Source: Rattus norvegicus
Taxonomy: Eukaryota > Chordata > Mammalia > Rodentia > Muridae
DNA length: 64,000 bases
Assembly: GCF_036323735.1 (NCBI RefSeq)
Contig: NC_086026.1
Coordinates: 68,366,039-68,430,038 of the forward strand
Direction of reading: 5' to 3'
The translations under genes were made by a program, and so were the position numbers. The notes below the pieces were generated by a model. That model was not told the origin of the DNA and did no database searches. It saw only the letters and a list, made by a program, of their open reading frames with translations. Below are positions 1 to 10,882 of the stretch, in pieces; the first letter of the stretch is position 1, and each line of letters begins with the position of its first letter.

Positions 1-390
1 CTCTGTCTCCCTTTGTCTCTCTGTCTCCCTCTGTTTCCCTCTGTCTCTCTGTCTCTGTCTCCCTTTGTCTCTCTGTCTCCCTCTGTGTCTCTGTCTGTCT
101 CTGTCTGTCTCTCTGTCTCTGTCTCTGTCTCTGTCTGTCTCTGTCTGTCTCTGTCTGTCTCTCTGTCTCTCTCTGTCTCTGTCTCTGTCTGTCTCTCTGT
201 CTCTCTCTGTCTCTCTGTCTCTCTCTGTCTGTCTCTCTGTCTCTGTCTCTCTCTGTCTCTGTCTGTCTCTCTGTCTCTCTCTGTCTCTGTCTCTGTCTGT
301 CTCTCTGTTTCTCTCTGTCTCTCTGTTTCTCTCTGTCTCTCTCTGTCTGTCTCTCTGTCTCTGTCTCCGCCTCTCTCTTTCTCTCTGTGT
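1..390. repeat. Pyrimidine microsatellite (TCTG/TCTC)n
   Basis: Almost pure C/T with interspersed G, built from short CTGT and CTCT steps, and it runs off the left edge of the window. Both long open frames here encode only Ser/Leu/Val/Cys low complexity and are not genes. The strand asymmetry could favour triplex (H-DNA) structures. Confidence 0.93.
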
Positions 391-435
391 GTTGTATGTT
401 TATGAAAATGTGAAGTCCCTCTCTGGTTTACTTTT

Positions 436-565
436 TAATTTTTTTTTGAGATAAGGGCTTACTATTTATCCCTGGGTAGTCTGGAACTTGCTATGTGGAT
501 CATGCTTGCCTCGAACTTACAGAGATCTGAGTGCTGGGATTAAAGAGTGTACACCCTCATGCCAG
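436..565 (-). mobile_element. B1 SINE, diverged
   Basis: A T-rich start is followed by the reverse complement of a B1 body, including 'gagtgctgggattaaagag'. B1 is a 7SL RNA-derived SINE. Many substitutions show it is old. Confidence 0.7.
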
Positions 566-725
566 ATTCTCTCTCCACCTTATTTTTTGGAGACAGGATC
601 CCTCACTAAACCTGGAACTTGCTAATTGACTATACTTACTTGCCAGCATGTGCTAAAGATTTGCCTGCGACCACCTCTCCAGCAATGAGGTTACAGACAC
701 TGGCCAATGCCTGGCTCTTAGGTGA
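566..725 (-). mobile_element. B4/RSINE1-type composite SINE fragment
   Basis: The 'ggagacaggatccctcac' part resembles the B1-like half, and the end near 'cacctctccagcaatgagg' resembles the B4/RSINE1 composite. It is highly diverged. Confidence 0.45.
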
Positions 726-865
726 GTGCTTAGGATCCAAACTCATATTCAAGCATCAAGAACTTCCCCAATGGAGCTATTTCCTGAGCTCTCCACTATT
801 ACATACCTAATAGACATTTCAAACTTTAATTTTCAAAACCAAATTTGCCCTTTATGCTTGAGGCT

Positions 866-975
866 ATTTATTTATTTTTGAGACATGGTCGTACCATGTA
901 GTTCAGGCTGACCTTGAACTCACAATCTTCCTGTCCTAGTTTCTCATGTGGCAGGATTCCACCATTCCCAACCTG
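866..975 (-). mobile_element. B1 SINE fragment
   Basis: A 'gagacatggtcgtaccatg' and 'ctgaccttgaactcacaatc' pattern matches the antisense B1 body. Confidence 0.6.
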
Positions 976-1640
976 AAATACATCCTTTACCATAATCTCA
1001 GTAAGCGGCAGTACCATTCTTTGCATTATTCAAACCTCAAAGCTTGGCGTCTGGGAGTTTTTTCATTCTTCCATGCCGCATGCCCATCCCTTATCGAATT
1101 CTGCAGGTTCTGCCGTCGGAGTTCAGCTATAGATCGCTTTGTGTCACTTCAGCTGTCCCCTGGGCTAAGCTATCAACATGCTTCATCTGGATACTGCAAT
1201 ACCTTACAGCTAGTCTCGCTTGCCCTCCCTAGGGCCGTCAGAATGGTTCCTCTAGGTACAGCACAGTACTTCTGCTCAAAGCTTTTCAGTAGCCGTATAT
1301 GTACTCAAGACAAACACCACAGCCCTCGCCATGGCCTGTAAGATTCTTCACACAGACCCTCTCAAATTCTGCCCAACTTGCCTCCTACTTCCTCATGTCT
1401 CAGACACACTGATCTCTGTCCTCTCAAAAAGAAGGGTTGGCATGCCCCCTGCCTCTCAGATGAAGCAACCTTGCCTAAAGAGAAGCTTGGCTCCATCAGG
1501 TTCCTGTTGAGGGAATAGCACATCGAGGGGATTTGGGGCAGTTCCCTAATTATAGTGAATTATAATTAATTCCCTTACTCTTTTCCGATCCCGCCTCCTC
1601 TGTCCTACCTAACTTGCTCTATCTTCTGCAGACCCCTCTG
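976..1640. other. Unique sequence, no gene recognised
   Basis: A 131-codon open frame spans 946-1341 but has no recognisable domain, and its start overlaps the B1 fragment. Nothing else identifiable was seen. Confidence 0.5.
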
Positions 1641-1649
1641 CTGGGGGAT

Positions 1650-2115
1650 GGTTTCGTGGATTGTGTGTTCAGATGCTGATTACTGTGCCTATAGATCTGG
1701 TTGCAGTCTGGGCACTGGCATTATCAAGCATCTCCTGGCTCAATGTTGTGTAAAAATTGTTTCCTGTTTACTCCGATTGGTTAATAAAAAGCTAATCAGC
1801 CATTGGCTGGAAAGGAAAGGAGAAGGTAGGACTTCCCAACCCAAGAGAGGGTCTCCAGTTGGAACCAGAGAAAGGTAATTCACCAGGAGGCGTTGCCATG
1901 AGCAGGTGGTCATGAACAAGCTGCTGTGAGAGGGTGACTAGAGCGGGGTGGCCAGGGTGAAACTAAGAGGTGGAAACTAACAGGGCATGGAAGAATAGTA
2001 GGCGGCCTCTCAGGTTAGATCAGGGTTAGAATACATGACTATCTCCCAAGATCTAATGCTTGAAGCCTTTTAATCAATATAAGGTCTCTGTGTCATCATT
2101 TCAAGGCAAAGGCAG
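1650..2115 (+). mobile_element. Rodent LTR-like repeat, family not assigned
   Basis: A 'gattggttaataaaaagct' box with 'cagccattggctgg' and a terminal 'ggtctctgtgtcatcattt' has the look of the U3-to-U5 part of a rodent ERV LTR. No internal retroviral sequence follows. The family and exact ends are uncertain. Confidence 0.45.
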
Positions 2116-2479
2116 ACATATTTTTATAGCCCTCCCTGCGAACTTATCATTGCTTATCTGGTTCCCAAGCATCTCACTCCCAGGATGCAATTTCCTTGAT
2201 TGTCATCCAGGGATTTTTGAAGGGACAAAGATTTTTGTCACTCTATTCCCAAACAATAGATCTTATGGTAGATAGCAGATAACTGTTGAATGGATTGAAT
2301 GACTATATACATGTTCTACCCCTGGGAACTCATATTTATTTCAGGAAAGGCCTTTAAAGGTCAGGAGGAGTAGTTGGGCTAAGTGGTCTAGACAGACAAC
2401 TCTAGGAGAGACTCTGGCAGGCTGCTTCAGAGGAGCAGGCATTGCAAGTCCATGACTGGTTTGTATCAGCAATACTGTC
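2116..2479. other. Unique sequence
   Basis: No repeat or gene was recognised between the LTR-like repeat and the poly(T) of the L1 copy. Confidence 0.5.
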
Positions 2480-4614
2480 CTTTTTTTTTTTTTTTTAAAT
2501 TAACTTGAGTATTTCTTATTTACGTTTCGAATGTTATTCCCTTTCCCGGTTTCCGGGCCAACACCCCCTAACCCCTCCCCCTTCCCTTCTTTATGGGTGT
2601 TCCCCTCCCCATCCTCCCCCCATTATCGCCCTCCCCCCAACAGTCACATTCACTAGGGGTTCAGTCTTAGCAAGACCAAGGGCTTCCCCTTCCACTGGTG
2701 CTCTTACTAGGCTATTTATTGCTACCTATGAGGTTGGAGTCCAGGGTCAGTCCATGCATAGCCTTTGGGTAGTGACTTAGTCCCTGGAAGCTCTGGTTGC
2801 TTGGCATTGTTGTTCATATGGGGTCTCAAGCCCCTTCAAGCTCTTCCAGTCCTTTCTCTGATTCCTTCAATGGGGGTCCTGTTCTCAGTTCAGTGGTTTG
2901 CTGCTGGCATTCGCCTCTGTATTTGCTGTATTCTGGCTGTGTCTCTCAGGAGAGATCTACATCCAGGCTCCTGTCCGCCTGCACTTCTTTGCTTCATCCA
3001 TCTTGTCTAATTGGGTGGCTGTATATGTATGGGCCACATGTGGGGTAGGCTCTGAATGGGTGTTCCTTCTGCCTCTGTTTTAATCTTTGCCTCTCTATTC
3101 CCTGCCAAGGGTATTCTTGTTCCCCTTTTAAAGAAGGAGTGAAGCATTCGCATTTTGATCATCCGTCTTGAGTTTCATGTGTTCTGTACATCTAGGGTAA
3201 TTCAAGCATTTGGGCTAATAGCCACTTATCAATGAGTGCATACCATGTGTGTTTTTCTGTGATTGGGTTACCTCACTCAGGATGATATTTTCCAGTTCCA
3301 ACCATTTGCCTACGAATTTCATAAAGTCATTGTTTTTGATAGCTGAGTAATATTCCATTGTGTAAATGTACCACATTTTCTGTATCCATTACTCTGTTGA
3401 AGGGCATCTGGGTTCTTTCGAGCTTCTGGCTATTATAAATAAGGCTGCGATGAACATAGTGGAGCATGTGTCTTTTTTATATGTTGGGGCATCTTTTGGG
3501 TATATGCCCAAGAGAGGTACAGCTGGATCCTCAGGCAGTTCAATGTCCAATTTTCTGAGGAAACTCCAGACTGATTTACAGAATGGTTGTACCAGTCTGC
3601 AATCCCACCAACAATGGAGGAGTGTTCCTCTTTCTCCACATCCTTGCCAGCATCTGCTGTCACCTGAGTTTTTGATCTTAGCCATTCTCACTGGTGTGAG
3701 GTGAAATCTCAGGGTTGTTTTGGTTTGCATTTCCCTTATGACTAAAGATGTTGAACATTTCTTTAGGTGTTTCTCAGCCATTCGGCATTCCTCAGCTGTG
3801 AATTCTTTGTTTAGCTCTGAACCCCATTTTTTAATAGGGTTATTTGTCTCCCTGCGGTCTAACTTCTTGAGTTCTTTGTATATTTTGGATATAAGGCCTC
3901 TATCTGTTGTAGGATTGATAAAGATCTTTTCCCAATCTGTTGGTTGCCGTTTTGTCCTAACCACAGTGTCCTTTGCCTTACAGAGCTTTGCAGTTTTATG
4001 AGATCCCATTTGTCGATTCTTGATCTTAGAGCATAAGCCATTGGTGTTTTGTTCAGGAAATTTTGTCCAGTGCCCATGTGTTCCAGATGCTTCCCTAGTT
4101 TTTCTTCTATTAGTTTGAGTGTATCTGGTTTGATGTGGAGGTCCTTGATCCACTTGGACTTAAGCTTTGTACAGGGTGATAAGCATGGATCAATCTGCAT
4201 TCTTCTACATGTTGACCTCCAGCTGAACCAGCACTATTTGCTGAAAATGCTATCTTTTTTCCATTGGATGGTTTTGGTTCCTTTGTCAAAAATCAAGTGC
4301 CTATAGGTGTGTGGGTTTATTTCTGGGTTTTCAATTCTATTCCATTGGTCTATCTGTCTGTCTCTGTACCAATACCATGTAGTTTTTATCACTATTGCTC
4401 TGTAATACTGCTTGAGTTCAGGGATAGTGATTCCCCCTGAAGTCCTTTTATTGTTGAGGATAGTTTTAGCTATCCTGGGTTTTTTGTTATTCCAGATGAA
4501 TTTGCAAATTGTTCTGTCTAACTCTTTGAAGAATTGGATTGGTATTTTGATGGGGATTGCATTGAATCTGTAGATCGCTTTTGGTAAAATGGCCATTTTT
4601 ACTATATTAATCCT
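2480..4614 (-). mobile_element. L1 (rat-type), 5'-truncated copy
   Basis: Antisense L1: a T-tract (2480-2496, the poly(A) tail), a full-length 3' UTR of about 720 bp (2497-3217) and the last part of ORF2 up to about 4614, where homology to the complete L1 at 25-30.8 kb stops. The two copies are nearly identical, so this one is also young. I could not find a convincing target-site duplication. Confidence 0.95.
3215..4612 (-). pseudogene. L1 ORF2 C-terminal remnant, inactivated
   Basis: Encodes the C-terminal part of the L1 ORF2 protein, including the Cys-rich segment. The endonuclease and core reverse transcriptase are absent. Against the intact copy it carries a premature stop at 3389-3391 (GAG to TAG in sense, removing about 57 residues) and a one-base deletion near 3983-3985 that shifts the frame. 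The copy is therefore dead three times over: truncation, frameshift and nonsense. The 254-codon open frame at 3389-4153 joins true ORF2 residues to an out-of-frame N-terminus and is not a real protein. Confidence 0.93.
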
Positions 4615-4914
4615 CTTCCCTCGTCCATCACTGTCACCACCACCATCTCACCATCACCAAGATCAAGAGCCTTTATGATTTGATGAAGCACTTTGCCATG
4701 GGCAGCTGCAGGACTCCAGGGTGTGGATCGTTGACAGTTTTAGGCAGAGAGAATGTGCAGTGATGACTTCGCCTAATGAACTGGGACAGGATATGGTTGA
4801 ACCACCTGTCAGTCTACTCCTGCGTTTGTAACCTGTGCCTCCAAGCCTTGTTAATAGACTTGATTCAATTTGCTCTCGTAATTGAAGGCCAAGTGTCACA
4901 CGCTCGATGATGTG
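4615..4914. other. Unique sequence with short CAC/ATC-rich patch
   Basis: It begins with a CACCACCATC-like patch at 4631-4658. No gene was recognised. Confidence 0.45.
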
Positions 4915-5140
4915 GAGGCTAGGACTGGATCCCAGTTTCAGTTTTGCCACTTGGTTGCTCTGGGACCTGGGGAAAGCCATGTTCCCTCGTTCATGAGAAG
5001 GGAGTAAAATGGAACTCGCTTCAAACAGCCGCTATGAGGGTTAAAGGAATACTCCCCCACCAAACGCATCTGCACAGTGCTTGGCCCATAACAAGGATTC
5101 AACCAGCACCAGATGCTGTGGTTATTGATTTCCACCCAAG
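4915..5140 (+). mobile_element. MIR SINE
   Basis: The order 'tttcagttttgccacttgg', 'tctgggacctggggaaagcc', 'gagtaaaatggaac', 'gcacagtgcttggccc' follows the MIR consensus core (tRNA-derived, mammal-wide). Confidence 0.72.
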
Positions 5141-5144
5141 TTGC

Positions 5145-5750
5145 ATAATAAAGCCCACTCAGCACTCGAGACTCCTGACATGGGGGAGCTCGCTTAACTC
5201 TTCTTCTGCCTTCAAGCCTATGGGGGCCATTTGAGCTCCAGGATTTTAGTGTTGCTGTTGTGTCCTTGATGCTGCTGAATGGCTGAAACTGGAGGATCGA
5301 GAATCGTGAGACAGCATCTAAGGGATTATAAAAGAGTAAATGTTTACCTGAATTTTTACAGGCTTGGCCTGCTAAAGAAGGCTGTTTGCATTGACTTGGC
5401 CCAAACTGGTTAGTCATTGGCAAGAAGCTTCCACCATGTAGTTCTTTCTATAAAGTTGATTTACTTGTATTTTTTGTTTAACTGCCTTGGTATTTGGGGA
5501 TATTTAGAGCACACTCTGCTGTTATTATCAACTAAACGCTAACTAAGGGTCCTTGCTCACACACAGGCCCCTCTCTGGTCATCTGCTATTGAAGGAAGCA
5601 GGGCTTGACATCTTGCAGGGATCACGGATTAACTTCTCTTTGGCCTGTATGTATAGTGTTTGGTTGTTTTTTGTTGTTGTTGTTTTGTTTTGTTTTTTGT
5701 TTTTTTACCTTATACAAAACTGGAGACTCTTTGAAATTTAAAATACCCAA
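5145..5750. other. Unique sequence with a (TTG/TTTTG)n patch
   Basis: No gene was seen. A T/G simple repeat lies at 5664-5707. Confidence 0.5.
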
Positions 5751-5754
5751 ATCA

Positions 5755-5915
5755 GGCTAGCGTGATGGCTTATCAGGTAAAGGAGCTCGCCACCAAGCCT
5801 AATCAACCAAGTTCAGTCTCTGGAACCACACAGAGGGAGAGAACCTTAACCTGAAGGTTGCCATCTGACTTTCCCCCAGCACACAGTGGCCCATGTCTAC
5901 CCCAAACATAAAGAT
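5755..5915 (+). mobile_element. B3 SINE
   Basis: The tRNA-like head ('ggctagcgtgatggcttatc') and a body ending 'ccatgtctaccccaaacat' match the B3/B2-related rodent SINE. Moderately diverged. Confidence 0.65.
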
Positions 5916-5934
5916 TCAAAGTGCCCAAGTACGA

Positions 5935-6710
5935 ATACCTCTTCCCTCGTCAATCCCGGCAAAGCTCAGCACCACAGGAGATGGCTGGGTGGCTGGGTGT
6001 GTGGACATGCAGTGACCAGATGCTAACTCAGATCACCACTCTGTTGTCTCGGAGCTCTGTGTGTTACAAACGGCTCTCCCTCAGTCCGTTAACATGTATT
6101 CCTTCACATTCTCAGAGCCATGGTATTTATTTATCTACTTACTTATGTGTGAGAGAGAATGGAGGGGCGGGGAAGCAAAAGCATTATTATGGGCCTGAAA
6201 CGGGCTTCTGCTGGCCTGGATATACTTCGCCAGTTTTAAGAGAGGCTCTGTAATGCAATAGCAGAGGTCCCATGGAGGCATTAGCAGGGAGAGAAGGAAA
6301 TGTGCCTCAGAGAAAGCAGCTGGCTCCAATGAGCATCGTGGTTCTCAGGCCGCCGACACTAAGCATGCCTAGGTACCAGACACGTGAGAGTCTGCTGGGC
6401 TCCACTTTATGGCTTCCAGGTTACATAGCAGGTAACACATTCGATCTTAATGGAGTCAGTTGACTGTAAACTCCACATTCCTGATCACTTCTTGATACAA
6501 CCAGGGTTCTATGAAATAGAACAGACTTCCCAGAAATATGCCCAACCATATATGAATGTGTTGAGCATTAGAGGGAACTTATCTTAAACTGGTAGAGAAA
6601 TAGTTGGTATTGGGACAAGTATGCAGTCGCCTCAGGAAAGGTCATTCTGCATCTGTACCCCCATTATAGGCCAGGACAAATACTATATGGGTCACATAGA
6701 TGCTGTCAAA
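5935..6710. other. Unique sequence
   Basis: Short open frames only (at most 110 codons) with no recognisable domains. Confidence 0.5.
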
Positions 6711-6716
6711 GAAATG

Positions 6717-6880
6717 GGGCCAATGGGAGGGCTCAGTAGGTAGAACCTGATGGCCTGAGTTTGATCCCCAGAGCTCACATGGTAGAAGGAGAGACTCAAC
6801 TCCCATAAGCTGTCCTCTGACTTCCACATGAAAGCAGTGCCATTGCTCCCCACACCCTACCAATAAAAACGTAAACAAGG
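6717..6880 (+). mobile_element. B3 SINE
   Basis: 'gggctcagtaggtagaacc' with 'gatccccagagctcacatgg' and 'gtcctctgacttccacat' reproduces the B3 head and body in order. Confidence 0.72.
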
Positions 6881-6895
6881 AATGCAGGGAAACAG

Positions 6896-6898
<3 letters not shown>

Positions 6899-6948
<50 letters not shown>
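6899..6948. repeat. (AG)25 microsatellite
   Basis: An uninterrupted AG tract of about 50 bp, close behind the B3 SINE. Confidence 0.97.
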
Positions 6949-6954
<6 letters not shown>

Positions 6955-7237
6955 TATAGCACAGAGACAGAAAAAGCCTTCCAAATGATTCAAAGGAAAA
7001 GAAAGTTAGAATTGAAGACTGAAATTGATTACATAAAAATATCAAAAGACAAATGATAAAAAATAGAAGAAAATTAACTCAATAAAAGGACTAATTCCTG
7101 ATTATCTAAACAGAAATAGAGACTGGTAAGATAAAGACATGGGACTTAAGATAAAATTAAGCAAAGGGCTAATCTGTGGATTAGCCACAGAGAGGAGAAA
7201 GGAAAACTATAAATGATTAAAACAACAACAAACAATT
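6949..7237. other. A-rich sequence, unidentified
   Basis: Adenine-rich DNA without a clear match. It may be an old LINE remnant. Confidence 0.3.
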
Positions 7238-7343
7238 GGCCAGGAGTGGTGATATATACCTTTAATTTCAGTACTCAGGAGGCAGAGGCAGAAGTATCTC
7301 TGTGAGTTCAGGGCCAGCCTTGTGTATATATCAAGTTCTCAGG
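7238..7343 (+). mobile_element. B1 SINE
   Basis: 'ggccaggagtggtgatata' begins a B1 body with 'ggaggcagaggcagaagt' and 'tgtgagttcagggccagcc'. Confidence 0.8.
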
Positions 7344-7388
7344 AAACAAACAAAAATTATATATTTTTAAAAGAATAAATTGGTATTA

Positions 7389-7490
7389 GCTAGGCATGAT
7401 GGTGCACATCTTTAATCCCAGCACTTGAGAGGTAAAGGCAGATGAATCTCTGTGAGTTCAAAGCCTTCCTAGTTTACATAGTGAGTTTCA
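7389..7490 (+). mobile_element. B1 SINE, 3' truncated
   Basis: 'gctaggcatgatggtgcaca', 'tttaatcccagcacttgaga' and 'tgtgagttcaaagccttcct' are B1 landmarks. The body stops where L1 3'-UTR sequence begins at about 7491. Confidence 0.82.
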
Positions 7491-8218
7491 GGACACCCAA
7501 CATACAATCCACAGACCACATGAAGCTCAAGAAGAAGGACGGCCAAAGTGTAGATGCTTCAGTCCTTCTTAGAAGGGGGAATAAAAAATTCATGGGAGGA
7601 AATATGGAGACCAAGTTTGGAGTAGAGACTGAAGGAAAGACCATCCAGAGACTGCCCCACCTGGGGATCCAGCCCATATACATACAGCCACCAAACCCAG
7701 ACAATATTGCTGATGCCAAGAAGTGCATGCTGACAGGAGCCTTATATAGCTGTCTCCTGAGAGGCTTTGCCAGAGCATGACAAATATAGAGGTGGATACT
7801 CGAAGCCAATCACTGAACTGAGAACAGGGTCCCCATTGGAGGAATTAGAGAAAGCATTAAAGGAGCTGAAGGGGTCTGCAACCCCATAAGAACAACCATA
7901 CCACCCAACCAGAGCTCCCAGGGACTAAACCACCATCCAAAGAGCACACATGGACAAACCCATAGCTCCAGCTCTATGTGTAGCAGAGGATGGCCTTGTT
8001 GGGCACCAATGGGAGGAGAAGCCCTTGGTACTGCCATGGCTTGACCCACCAGTGTAGGAAAATGTCAGGGTGGGGAGATAGAAAGGGGTGGATGGATGGG
8101 TAGGAGAACACCCTCATAGAAAAAGGGGGAGGGGAGACGGGATGGGGGCTTATGGACAGGAAACCGGGAAAGGGGATAACATTTGAAATGTTAAAAAACA
8201 AAACAAAACAAAACAAAA
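7491..8218 (+). mobile_element. L1 3' UTR fragment
   Basis: Plus-strand murine L1 3' UTR (older than the minus-strand copies). It ends in a G-rich stretch, 'accgggaaaggggataacat' and an (AAAAC)n tail at 8195-8218. No ORF2 coding sequence is present. The 112-codon frame at 7442-7780 is read from this UTR and is not a gene. Confidence 0.82.
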
Positions 8219-8264
8219 CTAATGAAAAAGTCAAATTTGAATACAAAAAAAGACGGTTTCAGAA

Positions 8265-8425
8265 ATTTTGCATTTATTTGTGTGCATGCACATGTGTTCT
8301 ATGTTGTGTCACAGCACACATGTGAAGGTCAGAGGACAGTTTCTGGAAGTTAGTTTTCTCTTCCTACCCTGTGGGACTCTGGTTTGGCAACAAGTGTCCT
8401 AACCCACTGAGCGTCTTGCTAGCTT
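8265..8425 (-). mobile_element. B3 SINE
   Basis: 'cacagcacacatgtgaagg', 'tcagaggacagtttctgg' and 'cctaacccactgagcg' are antisense B3 landmarks. Confidence 0.72.
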
Positions 8426-8444
8426 CTGTGTTTTAAGTCCGTGA

Positions 8445-8875
8445 TAAGATCTCACTCAGACGCATAAGAGAAAGGCAATGAGATGCTGTGCCATGATGCT
8501 GTGATACTGACGTTTACATATCTGATGGGCAAACATGCAAACACTTAATGGCATATGGCGTTGGCGAGGCTGTGGGAAAGCAGGCGTTCCCTCACGCACA
8601 CTATAGGTGGGCGTTCCTAGTGCCACTGCCCTGCTGATAATGCCTGTTAAGACACAAAGGCTGATTTCTAACCAATGAGCCTGCTCCTGGAGACTCTGCT
8701 GCAGATTCGCCAGCACAGGGATGAAGATGACGAATCCCCAAGTCATTGAAGCATTGTTGTCTAGACAGGTGGGCAACCACTCAAGTGGCTGTCATTTGAA
8801 ATGTGGATGGACTAGAGTAAATACAAACAATAGAATGTCATGGACATGCAAACTGAGGGGAAATACAAGCTCTCC
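8445..8875 (+). mobile_element. Ancient L1M ORF2 tail
   Basis: Degenerate but ordered matches to the mammalian L1 ORF2 3' region: 'ggcgaggctgtgggaaagca' (the 'ggcgaggatgtggag' motif), 'aagcattgttgtct' and 'tgtggatggactagagtaaa'. Sense orientation, non-coding now. Confidence 0.5.
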
Positions 8876-8954
8876 CAGTATACGGATTTGTTAGAATATA
8901 CAGGGCAGGGCGTGCTGCCAAGTAAGAGAACAAGGTGTAGCATGTGTATACAGT

Positions 8955-9160
8955 TTGTTGACTTCTTTTACAATTGATTTACTGAGTGTGCATATGTATG
9001 TGTGTTGCAGGAGTAAGCACGTGTTCGTCACAGCACACATGTGGAAGTCAGAGGTCAATCCATAGCAGTCAGATCTCCTCTCATTGGTCGTAGGGATCAA
9101 AGTCAAGTTGTTGGCTTTGGTAACAGACACCTTTACCTGCTGATTCATCTTACAAGATCC
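8955..9160 (-). mobile_element. B3 SINE, diverged
   Basis: 'cacagcacacatgtggaagt' with 'cacctttacctgctgattca' follows antisense B3 order. Confidence 0.65.
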
Positions 9161-9324
9161 TAGTGTAAAGTTTGTTAGCTTTGGAATCCCTTTTGAGAGG
9201 GGCAATCTAAAAATACATATTTCTGTTGGCATAAAGACAACTGGGAGGAAATATAAAATAATAAAAACTTTAGAGGCCAGAGGTGCTGTTGAGTATTTTC
9301 TTCTATCAATCTCCACCATAGCTT

Positions 9325-9545
9325 TTGAGACTAGATCTCCCACTGGACCTAGAACTTGGTGTTTAGCCTAGCTGGCTGGCCAGCCATCCCTCCTGAATGC
9401 CCCACCCCAGGCACTTGGGCTACAGGCGTGCACTGCCACACCAGCTTGTTCTGTTCTTACTGTTAGATGTAGGTGCTGGGGATTTGACCTTGTTTCCTCA
9501 TACGTGTGTGGCAAGCAGTTTACCTACTGAGCCATCTCTTAGTTA
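9325..9545 (-). mobile_element. B4/RSINE1-type SINE
   Basis: An antisense B1-like half ('gagactagatctcccactgg', 'gggctacaggcgtgcactgc') is joined to a tRNA-like end ('tacctactgagccatctct'). Confidence 0.68.
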
Positions 9546-10310
9546 TGTGCTTCATGAGGAAGGGAAAAAATGAAAATAATAAGGTAGATAAAGGTGGGCG
9601 AGAAATCTTTTACCCTTTAACTTTCTATAGTGTTTTGACTTTTGAGCCACGAAACTATTAGCTAATAAAGGCAACCGGTCTCAAATGGCTTTTTATTATC
9701 TATGTATTTATTTTGTTGCTTGTTCTTTTTCGATACACTGTGTTAATTTTAGCCTTACATAATGTCTGACCTAGTTTTGGTCTATCTTCAAAACAATGAG
9801 CTGATCCCAAAGTTACTGATTACACGAATTAGAACAAAGTCAGTTGTTTTTGGTCCAAGAGCGTGGTCAGCAGAGGCTAAATGGGACAATTTCTTAAAGA
9901 TTTTAGAAAAATTGAGGATGATTAGGGCAAAGAATGACAATGACTCAATGTTTAAAATAACAAGCGGCCTGCCTTGAGAGAAATGAAGCTTCAAGAACAT
10001 TCTCTAGAGAGGAGATTTGGGTCCAAGCCACCATGAATCTCTAATGTCTGCTGGTGGCTTTGGGGAGCATCTGTCAGGCCTGCCTTACACAGTTGACTAT
10101 CAGTAAAAAAGGACGGAGATCATGGGCAGGGACTAGACAGGTGTACACATACTTTACACTCCATCACTCTGAAACACAAAGTGAGTTGAAATTAAACTAA
10201 AAAACAAAGCAGACAAAAAGTCAGTGACTTAAACCAACATAAAATAAGAGAAAATGAAGAAGCTCTTGAGTGTCTTTTTTGCTGAAGATTCTGGTAATCT
10301 CTCCAAATAT
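9546..10310. other. Unique sequence
   Basis: No gene or repeat was recognised. The 71-codon frame at 9762-9977 resembles no family I know. Confidence 0.5.
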
Positions 10311-10420
10311 CCCTGAAGGTGGGTTTAATTCTATAGTTTAAAGACAAGGAAACAGGCTCAAATAGATTGACAGAGGCCAACACAGGAAGCTGTTAAGCAA
10401 CGATCTCTCTGATGTCACTG
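10311..10420 (+). mobile_element. MIR SINE fragment
   Basis: 'aaagacaaggaaacaggctc' followed by 'gattgacagaggccaacac' and 'ggaagctgttaagcaa' parallels the MIR core. Confidence 0.5.
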
Positions 10421-10663
10421 TTCCCATCTTTTTGTAGCACTGTTTGCAAGTTTGCATTTAGCAATAGGCTATACAGAAGTTGCCTCTCTTCTCCAAATAG
10501 CCCTGGATTCCTGACATCCCTACTTGCCATGTTCACCAACTGACTAAGACAGAAGCCTCCTAAGACTTGCCCTGGGACCTGCCCACCTCCTGGTCTTGCT
10601 AATCATTGGCTTTTTCCCTCCCCAGGCCTGGACCTCACATAGTTGAAGTCACAGCTTTAAAAA
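10421..10663. other. Unique sequence
   Basis: Nothing recognised. Confidence 0.4.
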
Positions 10664-10882
10664 TATTTTGAAGACTTATTTATGTCTATGGGTGTTTTGC
10701 CTTCATGTATGTCTGTGCACCATGTGCATGCAGTGTCTCCTGGAGGCCAACAGAGGATGCCCGGTCCTCTGGAACTGGAGTTACAGAAGGCCGTGAGCCA
10801 CTGTGTGGGTGCTGGGAACTGAGCTCCCAGCCTACTCTGGAGTGCCCCATGCCTTTAACCGCTGTGCCATCTCTTCAGCCTC
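10664..10882 (-). mobile_element. B2 SINE
   Basis: 'tgtgtgggtgctgggaactg' and 'ccgctgtgccatctcttcag' are hallmarks of antisense B2 (tRNA-derived). The pol III boxes lie at the right-hand end. Confidence 0.87.

Noticed and set aside
3389..4153. 254-codon minus frame as a possible gene
   Set aside because: It is a frameshifted, prematurely stopped piece of L1 ORF2.
2480..4614. Target-site duplication for the truncated L1
   Set aside because: The flanks (AATACTGTCC left, CTTCCCTCGTCC right) share only a short ACTGTC match at displaced positions, which is not convincing.
7442..7780. 112-codon plus-strand frame
   Set aside because: It begins in a B1 SINE and continues in an L1 3' UTR.
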